A DNA stretch of 64,000 nt from Haloarcula amylovorans (GCF_004681185.1 NZ_SRIF01000011.1:1-64000), one strand, 5' to 3'; counted from the first letter of the stretch, positions 8,418 to 17,401 are shown. Numbers and translations: made by a program. The notes: generated by a model from the letters alone, not told the origin.

Positions 8418-8885
8418 TTAGCCTGAACTCTCGAGCAGTTCGACGCCTCGTTCCACGACTGCATCGGTAACGAACAGACTGGTCTCAGCTTGCAGCGCTC
8501 GCATACGTTCGATTGCATTCGATTTCGAGAGTTCGCCACGCTGATATCCCAGAACGAGAATGCCGATTGACCCATGCACCTCGATATCACGGTCAGTCGC
8601 GGCCTCTCTTGCTGCAAGATCATCGGTCAGCAGGACAGCCGAGCGGTCAGCTGCAACTGCGAGTGCAGCAGTTTCGCCTGGATCCAAGTCTCCTGTGAGG
8701 TCGGCTGTGTCTGCTTCGACGAGTTCGTACTCGATGGTACTGAGAGACGGTGGAACCGTTCCGGTCTCGAGTTCATCGAGTACTGTCTCGGGAATCAGGA
8801 GGTCGTCGACGACCGAGAGCAATTCAAGTGCGTCGATTTCTGCGAGATGGATGAGTGGTCCTGTGTCCGCAACCGCGACGATCAC
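8418..8885 (-). CDS. PIN-domain toxin (VapC-like / DUF3368-like)
   Basis: 155 residues with a GTG start. It begins VADTGPLIHLAEID, the first acidic motif of PIN RNases. The second acidic cluster is DPGETAALAVA (about residues 67-77), and a further Asp pair, LLTDDLAAREAA, follows near 85-96. These positions fit the Mg-binding centre of a single-strand RNase. The GTG overlaps the stop of the upstream antitoxin gene by four bases (GTGA), so the two are translationally coupled. The C-terminal VTDAVVERGVELL helix is typical of this subfamily. Confidence 0.85.
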   Translation of the reverse strand: MIVAVADTGPLIHLAEIDALELLSVVDDLLIPETVLDELETGTVPPSLSTIEYELVEADTADLTGDLDPGETAALAVAADRSAVLLTDDLAAREAATDRDIEVHGSIGILVLGYQRGELSKSNAIERMRALQAETSLFVTDAVVERGVELLESSG

Positions 8886-9133
8886 GCATTGAGTCCCCAG
8901 TGGACATCGTCCTCGACAACCGATAGTTCGCGCTCTGCACGCTTGACACGGTCTCGGCCGACCAACTCGATTGCTGTCTCTCGATCGAGCTCCTCGTTCA
9001 CGTATCGGGAGAGAATCAGATCGACCCAGAGGTCTTCGACACCCCGTTCTAGCGCTTGTTCGAGGATCTCGGATTCGGGGACGTCTCGGGCTTCTGCGAG
9101 TTCTTGTACCCGCTCGGTGAGATCCGTCGCCAT
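8882..9133 (-). CDS. antitoxin, UPF0175-like helix-rich protein
   Basis: 83 residues, mostly helical. The N-terminus (DLTERVQELAEARDVPESEILEQALERG) resembles the ribbon-helix-helix-like start of UPF0175/CopG-type antitoxins. The C-terminal half (ETAIELVGRDRVKRAERE) would wrap the toxin. The start at 9133 is supported by a TATA-like AT stretch at 9155-9164, giving a leaderless message. It overlaps the PIN toxin gene by four bases. Regulation is probably autorepression, as in other type II modules; this is inference. Confidence 0.75.
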   Translation of the reverse strand: MATDLTERVQELAEARDVPESEILEQALERGVEDLWVDLILSRYVNEELDRETAIELVGRDRVKRAERELSVVEDDVHWGLNA

Positions 9134-9286
9134 GTCTGTATGAATACGCTGCGGTATCTTAAATCTCTGTGGCGCCCGCTCTTGTAAGTGAGACTGTGTT
9201 GTGGCCGCTCCGCTCTGGCAATTAGTGTAGCTGCTCGATATGGCAATGACGGTGGCCTGAAACCGGAACACGTTGCTGCGATATTC

Positions 9287-9375
9287 GTCACACCTGTTGT
9301 GAACCAGAGATTCAGGCTGGTCGCTCCGTTCGTGTGACGAACACTCACTCCTGCAAAGATGGGGTCGCTCCCGGT
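9287..9375 (+). repeat. dispersed intergenic repeat, copy B (5' part only)
   Basis: About 90 bp. It opens with GTCACACCTGTTGTGAAC, shares CTGGTCGCTCCGTTCGTGT, then ACACTCACTCCTGCA and a GGGGTCGCTCCCGG block with copies A and C. The distal GCAGCTACCACACAGC block is absent. The 9134-9517 gap that holds it contains no credible gene. Copies A and B bracket the PIN toxin-antitoxin pair as direct repeats. Confidence 0.7.
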
Positions 9376-9517
9376 TCGAAATGGAGGTCTGTCCAGCGAT
9401 GAGCAGATCAGGTCTGCATGGGGAACGGCGGAGACGTGGGATGAGAGGTCCACACTCCAGCTTTTCCACCGTTGCTCTGACTCACGGATACTGCCAAGAA
9501 AAATATACGAGAGTTCC

Positions 9518-11440
9518 TCAGACCGCCTCGTATGATGCTTCGGCGAGGACGATCCCGTCGTCATTAGCCACCAGGACCGTGTCGGGATTACTATTGTTCA
9601 GAACTGGACCGCCGAAATCGGCATAGCGCGTCGAGTCGGTAGCCTCACCGGTCCCGTTCCGGACGGTGATTGTTTCGCCTGCGTCCAGCGTCACGTCGTC
9701 AAACGTGTAGTTCTGGCTCCCGGCTTCGAAGCTCAGAATGTATCCTGAGAAGTCGATAGCAGTATCGCCCGTATTTTTCACTGTCGCGTACTCGTTGTTG
9801 AGGTCGCCATTCTGATCCGGGCGGACTTCGGTAATCTCGACCGCTGCCTGCTGGGGTTGAGCCGGTCGTTCCGAGGCCAGGTTCGCACCGGGGTCGCCAG
9901 CGTCGGTCGTGAAGGTTGCGACGGTACTGACCTCTGCTTCGGGTGCTTCGACAGTCGAGACGACCCGATAGTCGGTTTGCCACTGTTCGGGCGTAATCGT
10001 ACACCGGACATACCCTCGCTTGTCGTTGAAGAACCGCTGCCAGGGTTCCCCGAGCGAGGGTCCGTACTGCGTTATCCCGGACCCATCACCGAACGAGGAG
10101 GCCGACGTGCCGACGTACTCGGTTCCAACCGTCTCGGAGTCAGGATCCGAGAAGTCGGCTTTGAGATTGTACGCGTAGTTGCGATGGACATCTCCGGTAA
10201 TCACAACCGGGTTCAAGTCCGAGTCCGCCGCCATGACGTCGAGCAGCCGTTCCCGGTCAGCACGGTACCCGTCCCACTTGTCGCCGCCACCGAAATCCTG
10301 GACATCCGGATTCGGATTTTCGTCGGTCGCGGCGAATGGAACCTGATTTGCGAGAACGTTCCATCGAGTTGTGGAGTCAGTTAGCCCGTCGACCAGCCAC
10401 GTTTCCTGTTCGTCACCCAGAATCGTTCGCCCTGAATTGTCCGCTTCCTCGGAAGAATAGACCTGATCGTCACGGTACTGTCGCGTGTCGAGGACATTGA
10501 ACTCGGCTAAGTCGCCAAACGTGAACCGCCGATAGAGCGGCAGGTTTGGCCCGTCAGGCATCCGCGAAGGGCGCAACGGCTGGTGCTCGAAGTATGCTTG
10601 GTAGGCGTTCGCTCGTCGTTCGAGGAACTCCTCTGTGGGGGCGTTGTCTTCGGAGGTCGCATCGGCGTAGTTGTTTTCGACCTCGTGGTCGTCCCATGTG
10701 ACAAGCCAAGGGCAGGCAGCATGCGCGTCCTGAAGGTTCGAATCCGTCTTGTACTGTGCTTCGCGGATTCGATAATCGCACAGACTCTCGATTTCGCGGG
10801 GCGGTTCGTGACCGCGATCGAACGGGCCCTGTGACCCACCTTCGTAGATGTAGTCGCCGAGCTGAATGGCCAGATCGAGGTCTTCGTCGGCCAGATGGTT
10901 GTGTGCAGTATAATAGCCGAAGGGGTAGTTCTGACACGAAGTGAATGCGAACTGGAGTTCGTCTACGTCAGCGCCCACTTCCGGGGCTGTTTTCGTTCGG
11001 CCGACCGAGCTTTGGTCGGGGCCGACTTTGAACTGATAGTAGTACTCTGTGTTGGAGTCTAATCCTTTGACGTCGATATGCACTGAGTGGCCGTATTCGG
11101 GACGTGCCTTCGCGGTGCCCTGTCCAACAGTATTGTCCATGTCCTCGTCTGTCGCTATTTCCCACTGCACCGGCACTTGGCGGTCGGGCATGCCACCCTC
11201 TTCGGCGAGCGGTTCGGGCGCGAGACGAGTCCAGAGGACGACCGAATCCGGCAGGGGATCGCCAGAGGCCACACCAAGCGTGAACGGGTCGTCGGCGAGG
11301 GGGCCGCGGCCATTGTTCTCCTGGGCGGCAGCGCCACCAGCACTGGCCATGCCAGTTCCGGCGATGGTCACCGTAGTGATCGCGTTTCTGATGAACTCAC
11401 GTCGGCTGCTGTCGAGTGGGTGGGTGCTGCTTTCACTCAC
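9518..11440 (-). CDS. phoD: Tat-exported PhoD-type alkaline phosphatase with C-terminal lamin-tail domain
   Basis: 640 residues, GTG start. The signal has the twin-arginine motif SRREFIRNA (residues 12-20) followed by a hydrophobic core and an Ala-rich cleavage region. The PhoD N-terminal domain spans about 50-145. The metallophosphatase core shows TSCQNYPFGYYTAHNHLADED, LQLGDYIYEGG, TWDDHEVENNYAD and VITGDVHRNYAYN, which carry the expected metal-binding Asp, Asn and His. A lamin-tail-like beta domain (AVEITEVRPDQNGDLNNEYATVKNTG to the end) occupies the last 110 residues, likely for surface or substrate contact. The enzyme would release phosphate from mono- and diesters outside the cell. A TATA-like box (near 11462-11472) supports a leaderless start. 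Phosphate control is expected for the family but not demonstrated. Confidence 0.92.
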   Translation of the reverse strand: MSESSTHPLDSSRREFIRNAITTVTIAGTGMASAGGAAAQENNGRGPLADDPFTLGVASGDPLPDSVVLWTRLAPEPLAEEGGMPDRQVPVQWEIATDEDMDNTVGQGTAKARPEYGHSVHIDVKGLDSNTEYYYQFKVGPDQSSVGRTKTAPEVGADVDELQFAFTSCQNYPFGYYTAHNHLADEDLDLAIQLGDYIYEGGSQGPFDRGHEPPREIESLCDYRIREAQYKTDSNLQDAHAACPWLVTWDDHEVENNYADATSEDNAPTEEFLERRANAYQAYFEHQPLRPSRMPDGPNLPLYRRFTFGDLAEFNVLDTRQYRDDQVYSSEEADNSGRTILGDEQETWLVDGLTDSTTRWNVLANQVPFAATDENPNPDVQDFGGGDKWDGYRADRERLLDVMAADSDLNPVVITGDVHRNYAYNLKADFSDPDSETVGTEYVGTSASSFGDGSGITQYGPSLGEPWQRFFNDKRGYVRCTITPEQWQTDYRVVSTVEAPEAEVSTVATFTTDAGDPGANLASERPAQPQQAAVEITEVRPDQNGDLNNEYATVKNTGDTAIDFSGYILSFEAGSQNYTFDDVTLDAGETITVRNGTGEATDSTRYADFGGPVLNNSNPDTVLVANDDGIVLAEASYEAV

Positions 11441-11592
11441 ATATCATCGACCGTCGGTTGATGTATTAACTCCATATATGTGACATATGTATGAAGCCAA
11501 CCAGTACAGAGAAGAATATAAGCGGTATTCAAACAAGTGATTATTCTATAATAATAAAAAATAAATTGGTAAGAGCATACTCTCGTTGATCC
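11441..11592 (-). promoter_or_regulatory. AT-rich phoD promoter region
   Basis: A markedly AT-rich tract, including a run of TAATAATAAAAAATAAATT near 11549-11567 and nested CATATATG/CATATG half-palindromes at about 11473-11490. These lie just upstream of a TATA-like element 27 bases before the GTG. The half-palindromes are candidate regulator sites for phosphate-dependent control. No known consensus was matched. Confidence 0.4.
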
Positions 11593-11744
11593 GCCACACC
11601 TGTTGTGAACAGGCGTTCGAGACTGGGCACTCCGCTCGTGTTACAGACACTCACTACACTCCTGCAAGAATAGGGCCGCTCCCGAGTTCTGCAGCTACCA
11701 CACAGCTACGTCAGCGACAGCAGGGCAGCTCGTTCTTGGTGTCA
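11593..11744 (+). repeat. dispersed intergenic repeat, copy C
   Basis: About 150 bp and full-length relative to copy A: CCACACCTGTTGTGAAC, then TCGTGTTACAGACACTCACT, CTCCTGCA, GCAGCTACCACACAGC and GCAGGGCA blocks in the same order. It occupies much of the otherwise geneless 11593-11936 gap. The rest of the gap shows no recognisable feature. Confidence 0.75.
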
Positions 11745-11936
11745 GCGTTGCCGCTCGCGTTACTGGCAATACTGCCTCACTCGGTCAGTATGGTCGACCA
11801 GCACGTCTCGTGGGAAGTACAACCTTTGTGATACTCGGAATATACGTGACTTGGGACTCGCTTCGCTCCTTCAGAGATCTACCAAAAATCGCATTATTTG
11901 TCTGACACGCTACGACTACTCAAACTCCGTTCAGAG

Positions 11937-12197
11937 CTACGTCTCACAAGACTGTGAGTTAGTCAACAACCGGATAGCGATACCAACACTGCCGACTGTA
12001 ACTGCTGAAACGAGAATGCGTATGAGTCCACCACCAAGCGCTGCTGTTGTCCCACCGGCAACCGTACTTCCGACAGCAGTAGTCGCTGCTGGTGCGGTAA
12101 AGATACAACAGAGACTCACTGCACCGCCGAGTCCGAGGAGCGGCCATCGGCTCGTCGAGTTCGTCTCATCCGCCGAATTTCTGGACGCGTCTGACAT
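11937..12197 (-). CDS. small membrane protein (hypothetical)
   Basis: 86 residues from the ATG at 12197; upstream codons are open but overlap the preceding gene. Two hydrophobic stretches rich in Gly, Ala and Thr, about residues 18-50 and 52-75, contain an adjacent Cys pair (SLCCIF). It ends SCET. The size and Cys pair are reminiscent of small metal-handling membrane proteins, but no family is recognised. It lies 13 bases after another membrane protein gene on the same strand and is probably co-transcribed with it. Confidence 0.55.
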   Translation of the reverse strand: MSDASRNSADETNSTSRWPLLGLGGAVSLCCIFTAPAATTAVGSTVAGGTTAALGGGLIRILVSAVTVGSVGIAIRLLTNSQSCET

Positions 12198-12210
12198 CGT
12201 ATGAACTCTA

Positions 12211-12651
12211 CTAATGCGTTTTCGATTGTTGCGAAGTGACCTCACAGGAAGTGCAGGTTCGCTGCGAGCGGGCGTAGAGGAGACCGACAAAGAGTATGAC
12301 ACTCACGACCCCCAGGAGGGGACGGAGGGGGTTGAAATACGTCATGAGCGCAGAGCTGCTAAACAAGGCAAGCAAGAACGCATTACAAATCGGGCAGCCA
12401 AATGCCAAAAAGCCGAGGACGGCACTCGCGGTAGCAGTCTTCTCATCCGTGGACGCCCTGGTTGTTCGCTGGAGCGTATAGAAGCCCAGGAATCCAGCTG
12501 TGAGTGCGAGAAATAAATAATCTAGTACAGTCCGTGGGACCATCCGAACATAAATTGGATTGGGAAGTAAGCCAGTAACGACGCCAAAGAGTACGAATGA
12601 TCCCGCGCTAACGGCCGTCGCCTTGAGGTGTCGCCTCGAGGGTGAGTTCAT
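12211..12651 (-). CDS. membrane protein with CPIC motif (hypothetical)
   Basis: 146 residues with about four predicted membrane helices (near 10-28, 42-58, 72-92 and 100-125). A CPIC motif (LAFGCPICNAFLLAL) sits in the third helix, and a second Cys pair, CTSC, lies in the cytosolic tail. Paired cysteines in and beside membrane helices suggest metal or thiol chemistry; this is inference. The ATG at 12651 is the first start after a non-coding-looking extension. It is divergent from an HTH gene at 12817, with 165 bp between them. Confidence 0.55.
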   Translation of the reverse strand: MNSPSRRHLKATAVSAGSFVLFGVVTGLLPNPIYVRMVPRTVLDYLFLALTAGFLGFYTLQRTTRASTDEKTATASAVLGFLAFGCPICNAFLLALFSSSALMTYFNPLRPLLGVVSVILFVGLLYARSQRTCTSCEVTSQQSKTH

Positions 12652-12816
12652 TCGTCTCCCTGCTTCGTTCTGGAGAACGTAAAACAAACCGGCTGTTTGC
12701 TCGTTCGTAGAAAAGCCCCTGTCGCAGTCACAGCCTTCGATATCGATATACTGTATTCCCCACGACATTGGTGGGAGAACCACCGCTTCTTTACACATGA
12801 CGCGATAAGCGAGCGT

Positions 12817-13176
12817 ATGGAGAGTGGAGAGAACGATTCGTTTGCAACTCTCCTGCAAGTTTTTGCAGACGACTACTCGCGAATGATTTTGCTTGCAGCC
12901 GACAAAGAGCCACGAACGGCGAAAGACCTCAGCGGCATATGTGATGCATCACTAGCGACGATTTACCGTCGGCTCTCTACGTTACGAGAACACGACCTCG
13001 TTACGGTTCATTCGACGGTCGGCTCCGGTGGCGAACACAAGCAGCTGTTCGAAACGACGATTGACGCATTTCATGTGTCGATTTCGGAGGGGGATCTCAA
13101 CGTGTCCGTCGAGACGCGTGACGAACTTGCCGACAATTTCACCACACTCTGGGAAAATTTCCGAGAAAGTACATGA
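12817..13176 (+). CDS. winged-helix transcriptional regulator
   Basis: 119 residues. The winged helix spans about 10-75, with the recognition region GICDASLATIYRRLSTLREHDLV followed by a wing and a short dimerisation tail. A TATA-like box near 12788-12794 gives a start close to the ATG. The last codons overlap the next gene (ATGA), so the regulator and the DUF7521 membrane protein are coupled. That pairing recurs in haloarchaea. Given the divergent layout, the regulator may control the CPIC membrane pair too; this is inference. Confidence 0.75.
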   Translation: MESGENDSFATLLQVFADDYSRMILLAADKEPRTAKDLSGICDASLATIYRRLSTLREHDLVTVHSTVGSGGEHKQLFETTIDAFHVSISEGDLNVSVETRDELADNFTTLWENFREST

Positions 13177-13460
13177 TTAGTCTGCCAATAATTGTCATTA
13201 AACTGATTACGCTGTTACTGAGCTTTTCGGTTGCATATCTTGCTTTCTATGCATACCAGCGAAGTGACAGCTCCCCAATGTTCTATGTGGCAGTTGGGTT
13301 CGTTTTCATCGGTGTTGGTGCTATCTGCGAAGGTCTCGTCTACAGTGTACTGGGGACATCGCTGTTTTCAGCAGCCGTCGTTCAAGCAGTGCTCGTCTCG
13401 TTTGGGATGCTACTGATTTTACGCTCTATTCTGGCTGGTTCGGAGACACAGGATGTCTGA
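13173..13460 (+). CDS. DUF7521 family membrane protein
   Basis: 95 residues with three hydrophobic helices, about 5-24, 35-55 and 62-85. The phrase AYLAFYAYQRSDSSPMFYVAVGFVFIGVG is characteristic of DUF7521. The start codon overlaps the stop of the upstream regulator gene. The family accompanies HTH regulators in haloarchaea and might act as a membrane sensor or anti-regulator. No function is known. Confidence 0.72.
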   Translation: MISLPIIVIKLITLLLSFSVAYLAFYAYQRSDSSPMFYVAVGFVFIGVGAICEGLVYSVLGTSLFSAAVVQAVLVSFGMLLILRSILAGSETQDV

Positions 13461-13889
13461 TTCCTTACACAGATGTTCCAGATTGAGTTCAAGAACTTCC
13501 GTGTTCATAGCTTCAGGTTGGCCCTGACACCGCGCACTTCCGTCGACCGCAATGGTATGTAGTCGGGCAGTCCTGTTCCTGAACTCTGTTAGCTCATACC
13601 TCTCTTCGGTTCAGTATTGTCTTATCTATGCAAAATACATACGTTGGAGTGGTTCAACGGAGCTTCGAAATAGGGCTGAAGCGGACTGCTAAACGGCGAT
13701 CAATGGCCTCATGTTCGGTTGGATGCACTGGTCACTGACCTTTGGACTGCATTGACGTCCCAGGTTCCCGTGACCGGCCCTTAACCGAATTCCACTCCGG
13801 ATATGATCTCTTCGAGTCGCATAGCTAGAATTCTGCAATATTGTGAATACCGCGAAATACTTTTGGCTCTGCTGTACCAACCCCTAGAC
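13461..13889. other. intergenic region, nothing recognised
   Basis: About 430 bases with only short open frames. An AT-containing element (GAAATACTTTT, about 13855-13865) lies some 25 bases before the ATG at 13890 and is a plausible promoter for the thiol and redox genes. No repeat, RNA gene or gene fragment was identified in the rest. Confidence 0.4.
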
Positions 13890-15242
13890 ATGAGCGACAC
13901 GTTCGTGGTCGTCGGCGGTGACGCTGCGGGGATGAGCGCCGCAAGTAAGGCCAAGCGCGAAGACCCAGAGATGGACGTAGTCGTCTTCGAGAAGGGCGAA
14001 TGGGTGTCCTACGCCGCCTGCGGGATGCCCTACTACGTCAAAGGCGACATCGAGGACTTGGAAGACTTGGTCGCCGTCTCCCCCGAGACATTCCGCAACG
14101 AGCGGGACATCGACTTGCGAACCGGCCACGAGGTCGTCGGCATCGACCCCGAGACCGAAACCGTCACCGTCGAGGGTGACGGCGAGGTGTTCGAACAGCC
14201 CTACGACCACCTCCTCATCGCGACAGGGGCGACCGCGATCGAACCGCCGTTTGACGGTCTGGACCTCGACGGCGTATTCACTATCCATGATATGGACGAG
14301 GCCGACGCCATCGAGGACTACCTCACCGAGCACTCGCCGGACTCAGCGGCGATTGTCGGCGGCGGCTACGTCGGCATCGAGATGGCCGAAGCGCTGTCGG
14401 CGCGCGGCATCGACGTCCACCTCTACGAGATGCTCCCACACGTTCTCCAGCCGTTCGGCGAGGCGGTGGCGGAGGCCGTCGAGGACCATCTCCGAGAACA
14501 GGGTGTCCACCTGCACCTCGACACCGCTGTTTCGGGCTTTGACGGCGCGGAACGCGTCGAGCGCGTCACCCTCGACGACGAGTCCCATCCCGCCGATGTC
14601 GCCATCGTAGGCGTCGGTGTCGAACCGAACGCCGACCTCGCGGCGGACGCTGGCATCGAACTGGGCGAGACAGGCGCCGTCGCGACTGACGAGTACGGCC
14701 GAACGAACTACGAGAACGTCTACGCCGCGGGCGACTGCGCGGAGGCGCGACACGTTGTGACCGGCAACCCGGACCACGTGCCACTGGCGCTGACAGCCAA
14801 TCGCGCCGGCCGCGCTATCGGCCAGACTGTCGCCGGCGATCCGGAGCCGATCGGCGAGATCGCCGGGACGGCCATCGTCAAGGCGTTCGACCTTGGCGCC
14901 GCCCGGACCGGAATCGTCGACGAGGAGCGGGCTCGAGAGGCTGGCTTTGATCCGGTCTCAGTCACGATATCGGCGCCGACGCGGGCCCACTACTACCCAG
15001 GTGCTACCGAGCTCACCGTCACATTGCTGGCTGACCGGGACTCCGGTCGGCTGCTAGGTGGGAGCGTCGTCGGCCACGAAGGCGCAAAGCGCATCGACAC
15101 GGTCGCGACGGCACTCACGTCTGACATGACGGTGACCGAGCTCCGGAACGCCGACCTGGCGTACGCGCCGCCGTTCAGCCCTGTCTGGGACCCGATTCTT
15201 ACGGCGGCGAAAGTTCTCGAGGGGGAGTTAGAGACCGAATGA
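13890..15242 (+). CDS. CoA-disulfide-reductase-like FAD/NAD(P)H oxidoreductase
   Basis: 450 residues. FAD-binding GGDAAGMSAASKA (9-21) is followed by YAACGMPYYV with the single redox Cys near residue 44, the signature of the CoA disulfide reductase, NADH oxidase and persulfide reductase group. The NAD(P)H-binding motif GGGYVGIEMAEALS lies near 155, and the second FAD motif VYAAGDCAEA near 280. A dimerisation domain fills the C-terminus. Members reduce CoA disulfide, persulfides or polysulfide. I take the ATG at 13890 because it gives the family N-terminus and a leaderless start. The gene overlaps the M20 peptidase by four bases. Neighbouring thioredoxins and sulfur-carrier proteins make a persulfide-related role plausible. 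Confidence 0.88.
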   Translation: MSDTFVVVGGDAAGMSAASKAKREDPEMDVVVFEKGEWVSYAACGMPYYVKGDIEDLEDLVAVSPETFRNERDIDLRTGHEVVGIDPETETVTVEGDGEVFEQPYDHLLIATGATAIEPPFDGLDLDGVFTIHDMDEADAIEDYLTEHSPDSAAIVGGGYVGIEMAEALSARGIDVHLYEMLPHVLQPFGEAVAEAVEDHLREQGVHLHLDTAVSGFDGAERVERVTLDDESHPADVAIVGVGVEPNADLAADAGIELGETGAVATDEYGRTNYENVYAAGDCAEARHVVTGNPDHVPLALTANRAGRAIGQTVAGDPEPIGEIAGTAIVKAFDLGAARTGIVDEERAREAGFDPVSVTISAPTRAHYYPGATELTVTLLADRDSGRLLGGSVVGHEGAKRIDTVATALTSDMTVTELRNADLAYAPPFSPVWDPILTAAKVLEGELETE

Positions 15243-16489
15243 GCGACACGACTCCCCCGGAGTACGTCCGGGCGCACCGCGAGAAACTGGTCACGCTCGC
15301 TCTCGATCTGCTCACGATCGACACGGCGAATCCGCCGGGCGACACGCGTGGGATCGTCTCCAAGATCGAGCAGTTCCTCGAGCCACTCCCAGTAGACGTC
15401 GAGCGTGTCGTGGCCGATCCGGCGAAACCGAACCTCCTCGTTCGGGTCCCTGGCCAGGCAGGCCATACGCTGCTGTACAACGGACACCTCGATACAGTAC
15501 CGTTCGATGTCGACGCGTGGACACACGACCCACTCGGTGAACACGTCGATGACCGCGTCTACGGCCGTGGCGCGACCGACATGAAAGGGGCTGTGGCGTC
15601 GATGCTGTTCGCGATTCAAGCCTTTGCAGCCACTGATGCTGATCCACCCGTCGATCTCCTGTTCGCTTTCGTCAGTGACGAGGAGGTGGGTGGTGACGCC
15701 GGTCTGCCAGCGCTACTGGAGGGTAGACAGCTCGACGCTGACGCGTGCGTGATCGGAGAACCGACCTGCGAGGCGGGACGGCACTCGGTCACGGTCGCCG
15801 ACCGGGGGAGCATCTGGTTGACGCTCGAAGCGAGCGGTGAGGGGGCCCACGGCTCACGGCCACCACTCGGCATTAATGCGATTGACCGACTCTACGACGC
15901 GGTCGAGACCATGCGTGAACGGTTCGGCTCCAAGCGACTCGAGATTGCCTCTAACGTAGTCCCGATCGTCGATGAATCGGTCGAATACTACGCTCCGTCG
16001 ATGGGCGAAGATGTTGCTCGTAAGCTGTTCTGGTATCCCTCAATCAATCTCGGCGTCTTCGAGGGTGGCGACGCAATCAATAGCGTCCCGCAGTCTGCCC
16101 ACGCGGAGGTCGACGTGCGGCTGACAGCTGGTGTTTACACTCCTGACGTACTCACGGAGATTCGGGATTGTGTTGCCGACTGTGAGGGGATCACGATCGC
16201 TGATGTCTCTTGGAGTGTCGGCACCGCCGAGGCACCTGACAGCCCGCTCGTCGAAGCCGTCGCGTCGACGGCAACGGCTGTCACGGGCACGCGTGTCTAT
16301 CGCCGGAGTGCTACGGGCGGCGGCGACGCCAAGAAACTCCGGAATGCGGACATCCCCACTGTCGAATTCGCGCTTGGTACCGACACCGTCCACGCACCCG
16401 ACGAGTACGTCCCCGTTGACGTGCTCGTTGACAATGCAGTCGTCTACACACAGCTTCCAGCCGCGTGGCGGTTTCAGATGACTCAGTAG
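15239..16489 (+). CDS. M20 family metallopeptidase (ArgE/DapE-like)
   Basis: 416 residues. The zinc-ligand motif YNGHLDTVP carries the first His and catalytic Asp (about residues 79-87). GRGATDMKGAVA holds the bridging Asp (near 110), and SDEEVGGDAG the catalytic Glu pair (near 142). The C-terminal AAA-like dimerisation and closing zinc-site motifs TGGGDAKK and GTDTVHAPDEYV are present. The family removes N-acyl groups from amino acids or diamino acids, or cleaves dipeptides. It starts inside the stop of the preceding redox enzyme (ATGA), so the two are coupled. Cleavage of a thiol-containing N-acyl conjugate is one attractive but untested role. Confidence 0.9.
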   Translation: MSDTTPPEYVRAHREKLVTLALDLLTIDTANPPGDTRGIVSKIEQFLEPLPVDVERVVADPAKPNLLVRVPGQAGHTLLYNGHLDTVPFDVDAWTHDPLGEHVDDRVYGRGATDMKGAVASMLFAIQAFAATDADPPVDLLFAFVSDEEVGGDAGLPALLEGRQLDADACVIGEPTCEAGRHSVTVADRGSIWLTLEASGEGAHGSRPPLGINAIDRLYDAVETMRERFGSKRLEIASNVVPIVDESVEYYAPSMGEDVARKLFWYPSINLGVFEGGDAINSVPQSAHAEVDVRLTAGVYTPDVLTEIRDCVADCEGITIADVSWSVGTAEAPDSPLVEAVASTATAVTGTRVYRRSATGGGDAKKLRNADIPTVEFALGTDTVHAPDEYVPVDVLVDNAVVYTQLPAAWRFQMTQ

Positions 16490-16579
16490 TGATCCGGTGA
16501 CACGATGGGTCTGCCGGCGTAACGTCTCCAGCGGCAGCCTGTTCGTCGAGAAAGACTTAGGTATCTGTATTGTGTACTT

Positions 16580-16801
16580 GTGGGTGTGAAGAACAATATT
16601 AGCGCGACAGACAGGCGAGCTCGGCTTGTTGTCGGACTCGCGTTGGGGCTCATCGGCCTGGCGACACTCGGTGGCCTCCTGGAACTCGGGACGACGGTTG
16701 GCGTAGCCCTGTCCCTGTTGGGCTTCATCCTCGTCGGCACTGGGCTCATTCGAGTTTGTCTTCTGTACCGCCTGTTGGGCATCGATACATCCCGCCCCTG
16801 A
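16580..16801 (+). CDS. DUF2892 (YgaP-type) small membrane protein
   Basis: 73 residues from GTG (an alternative GTG lies two codons later). KNNISATDRRARLVVGLALG is followed by two membrane helices (about 18-36 and 38-58) and CLLYRLLGIDT, the standard DUF2892 pattern. In bacteria the domain is fused to, or near, rhodaneses in sulfur metabolism. That suits this neighbourhood of sulfur-relay genes. Confidence 0.85.
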   Translation: MGVKNNISATDRRARLVVGLALGLIGLATLGGLLELGTTVGVALSLLGFILVGTGLIRVCLLYRLLGIDTSRP

Positions 16802-16806
16802 TAGCA

Positions 16807-17400
16807 ATGGAACGGTTTCAGAACACTGGCCAGCCCGACTGGGACTGGTGGAGCAAACTCTGGCCGACGCCCGGTGCGACACTCTGGAAACTCGGCATCA
16901 AGTCCGGCGAGTCGGTCGCCGAGGTGGGGTGTGGAAGTGGGTACTTCGCGCTGCCGGCCGCCCGCATCGCCGAGCCCGGGTCAGTGTACGCGATTGACCT
17001 CGACGAGGCGCTGCTCGCCGAACTCGACCGCCTCGCAGATCAGCAGAACATCGGGAACGTCGTCCCAATTCACGGCGACGCTCGGAACCTGACCGCAGTA
17101 CTCCCCGAACGTGTCGACACACTTGTCGTGGCAAATACGTTCCACGGCATCGACGACCAGGCGGGGTTTGTCCAGCACGCATTCGACGCAATCGAACCTG
17201 GCGGGCGTCTGGTCGTCATCAACTGGCACGAGCGGCCGCGCGAGACGACGACTGTCGGGGGTGAGCCCCGTGGCCCTCCGACGGAACTTCGGATGAAGCC
17301 CGGGGAAACCGAAGATACCGTCCTCTCGGCGGCGGCGTTCGTGTTCGATCGGCAGGTCGATCTGCCGCCGTACCACTACGGGCTCGTGTTCGAGCGATAA
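16807..17400 (+). CDS. class I SAM-dependent methyltransferase
   Basis: 197 residues. Motif I is VAEVGCGSGYFALPAA (about residues 37-52), the acidic loop VYAIDLDEALL follows near 60, and motif II/III is EPGGRLVVINWHERP near 138. It resembles UbiE/Tam-type small-molecule methyltransferases of the group often found beside arsenic or sulfur genes. The substrate is not identifiable. The ATG at 16807 starts six bases after the stop of the DUF2892 gene, so co-transcription is likely. Confidence 0.85.
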   Translation: MERFQNTGQPDWDWWSKLWPTPGATLWKLGIKSGESVAEVGCGSGYFALPAARIAEPGSVYAIDLDEALLAELDRLADQQNIGNVVPIHGDARNLTAVLPERVDTLVVANTFHGIDDQAGFVQHAFDAIEPGGRLVVINWHERPRETTTVGGEPRGPPTELRMKPGETEDTVLSAAAFVFDRQVDLPPYHYGLVFER

Positions 17401-17401
17401 G

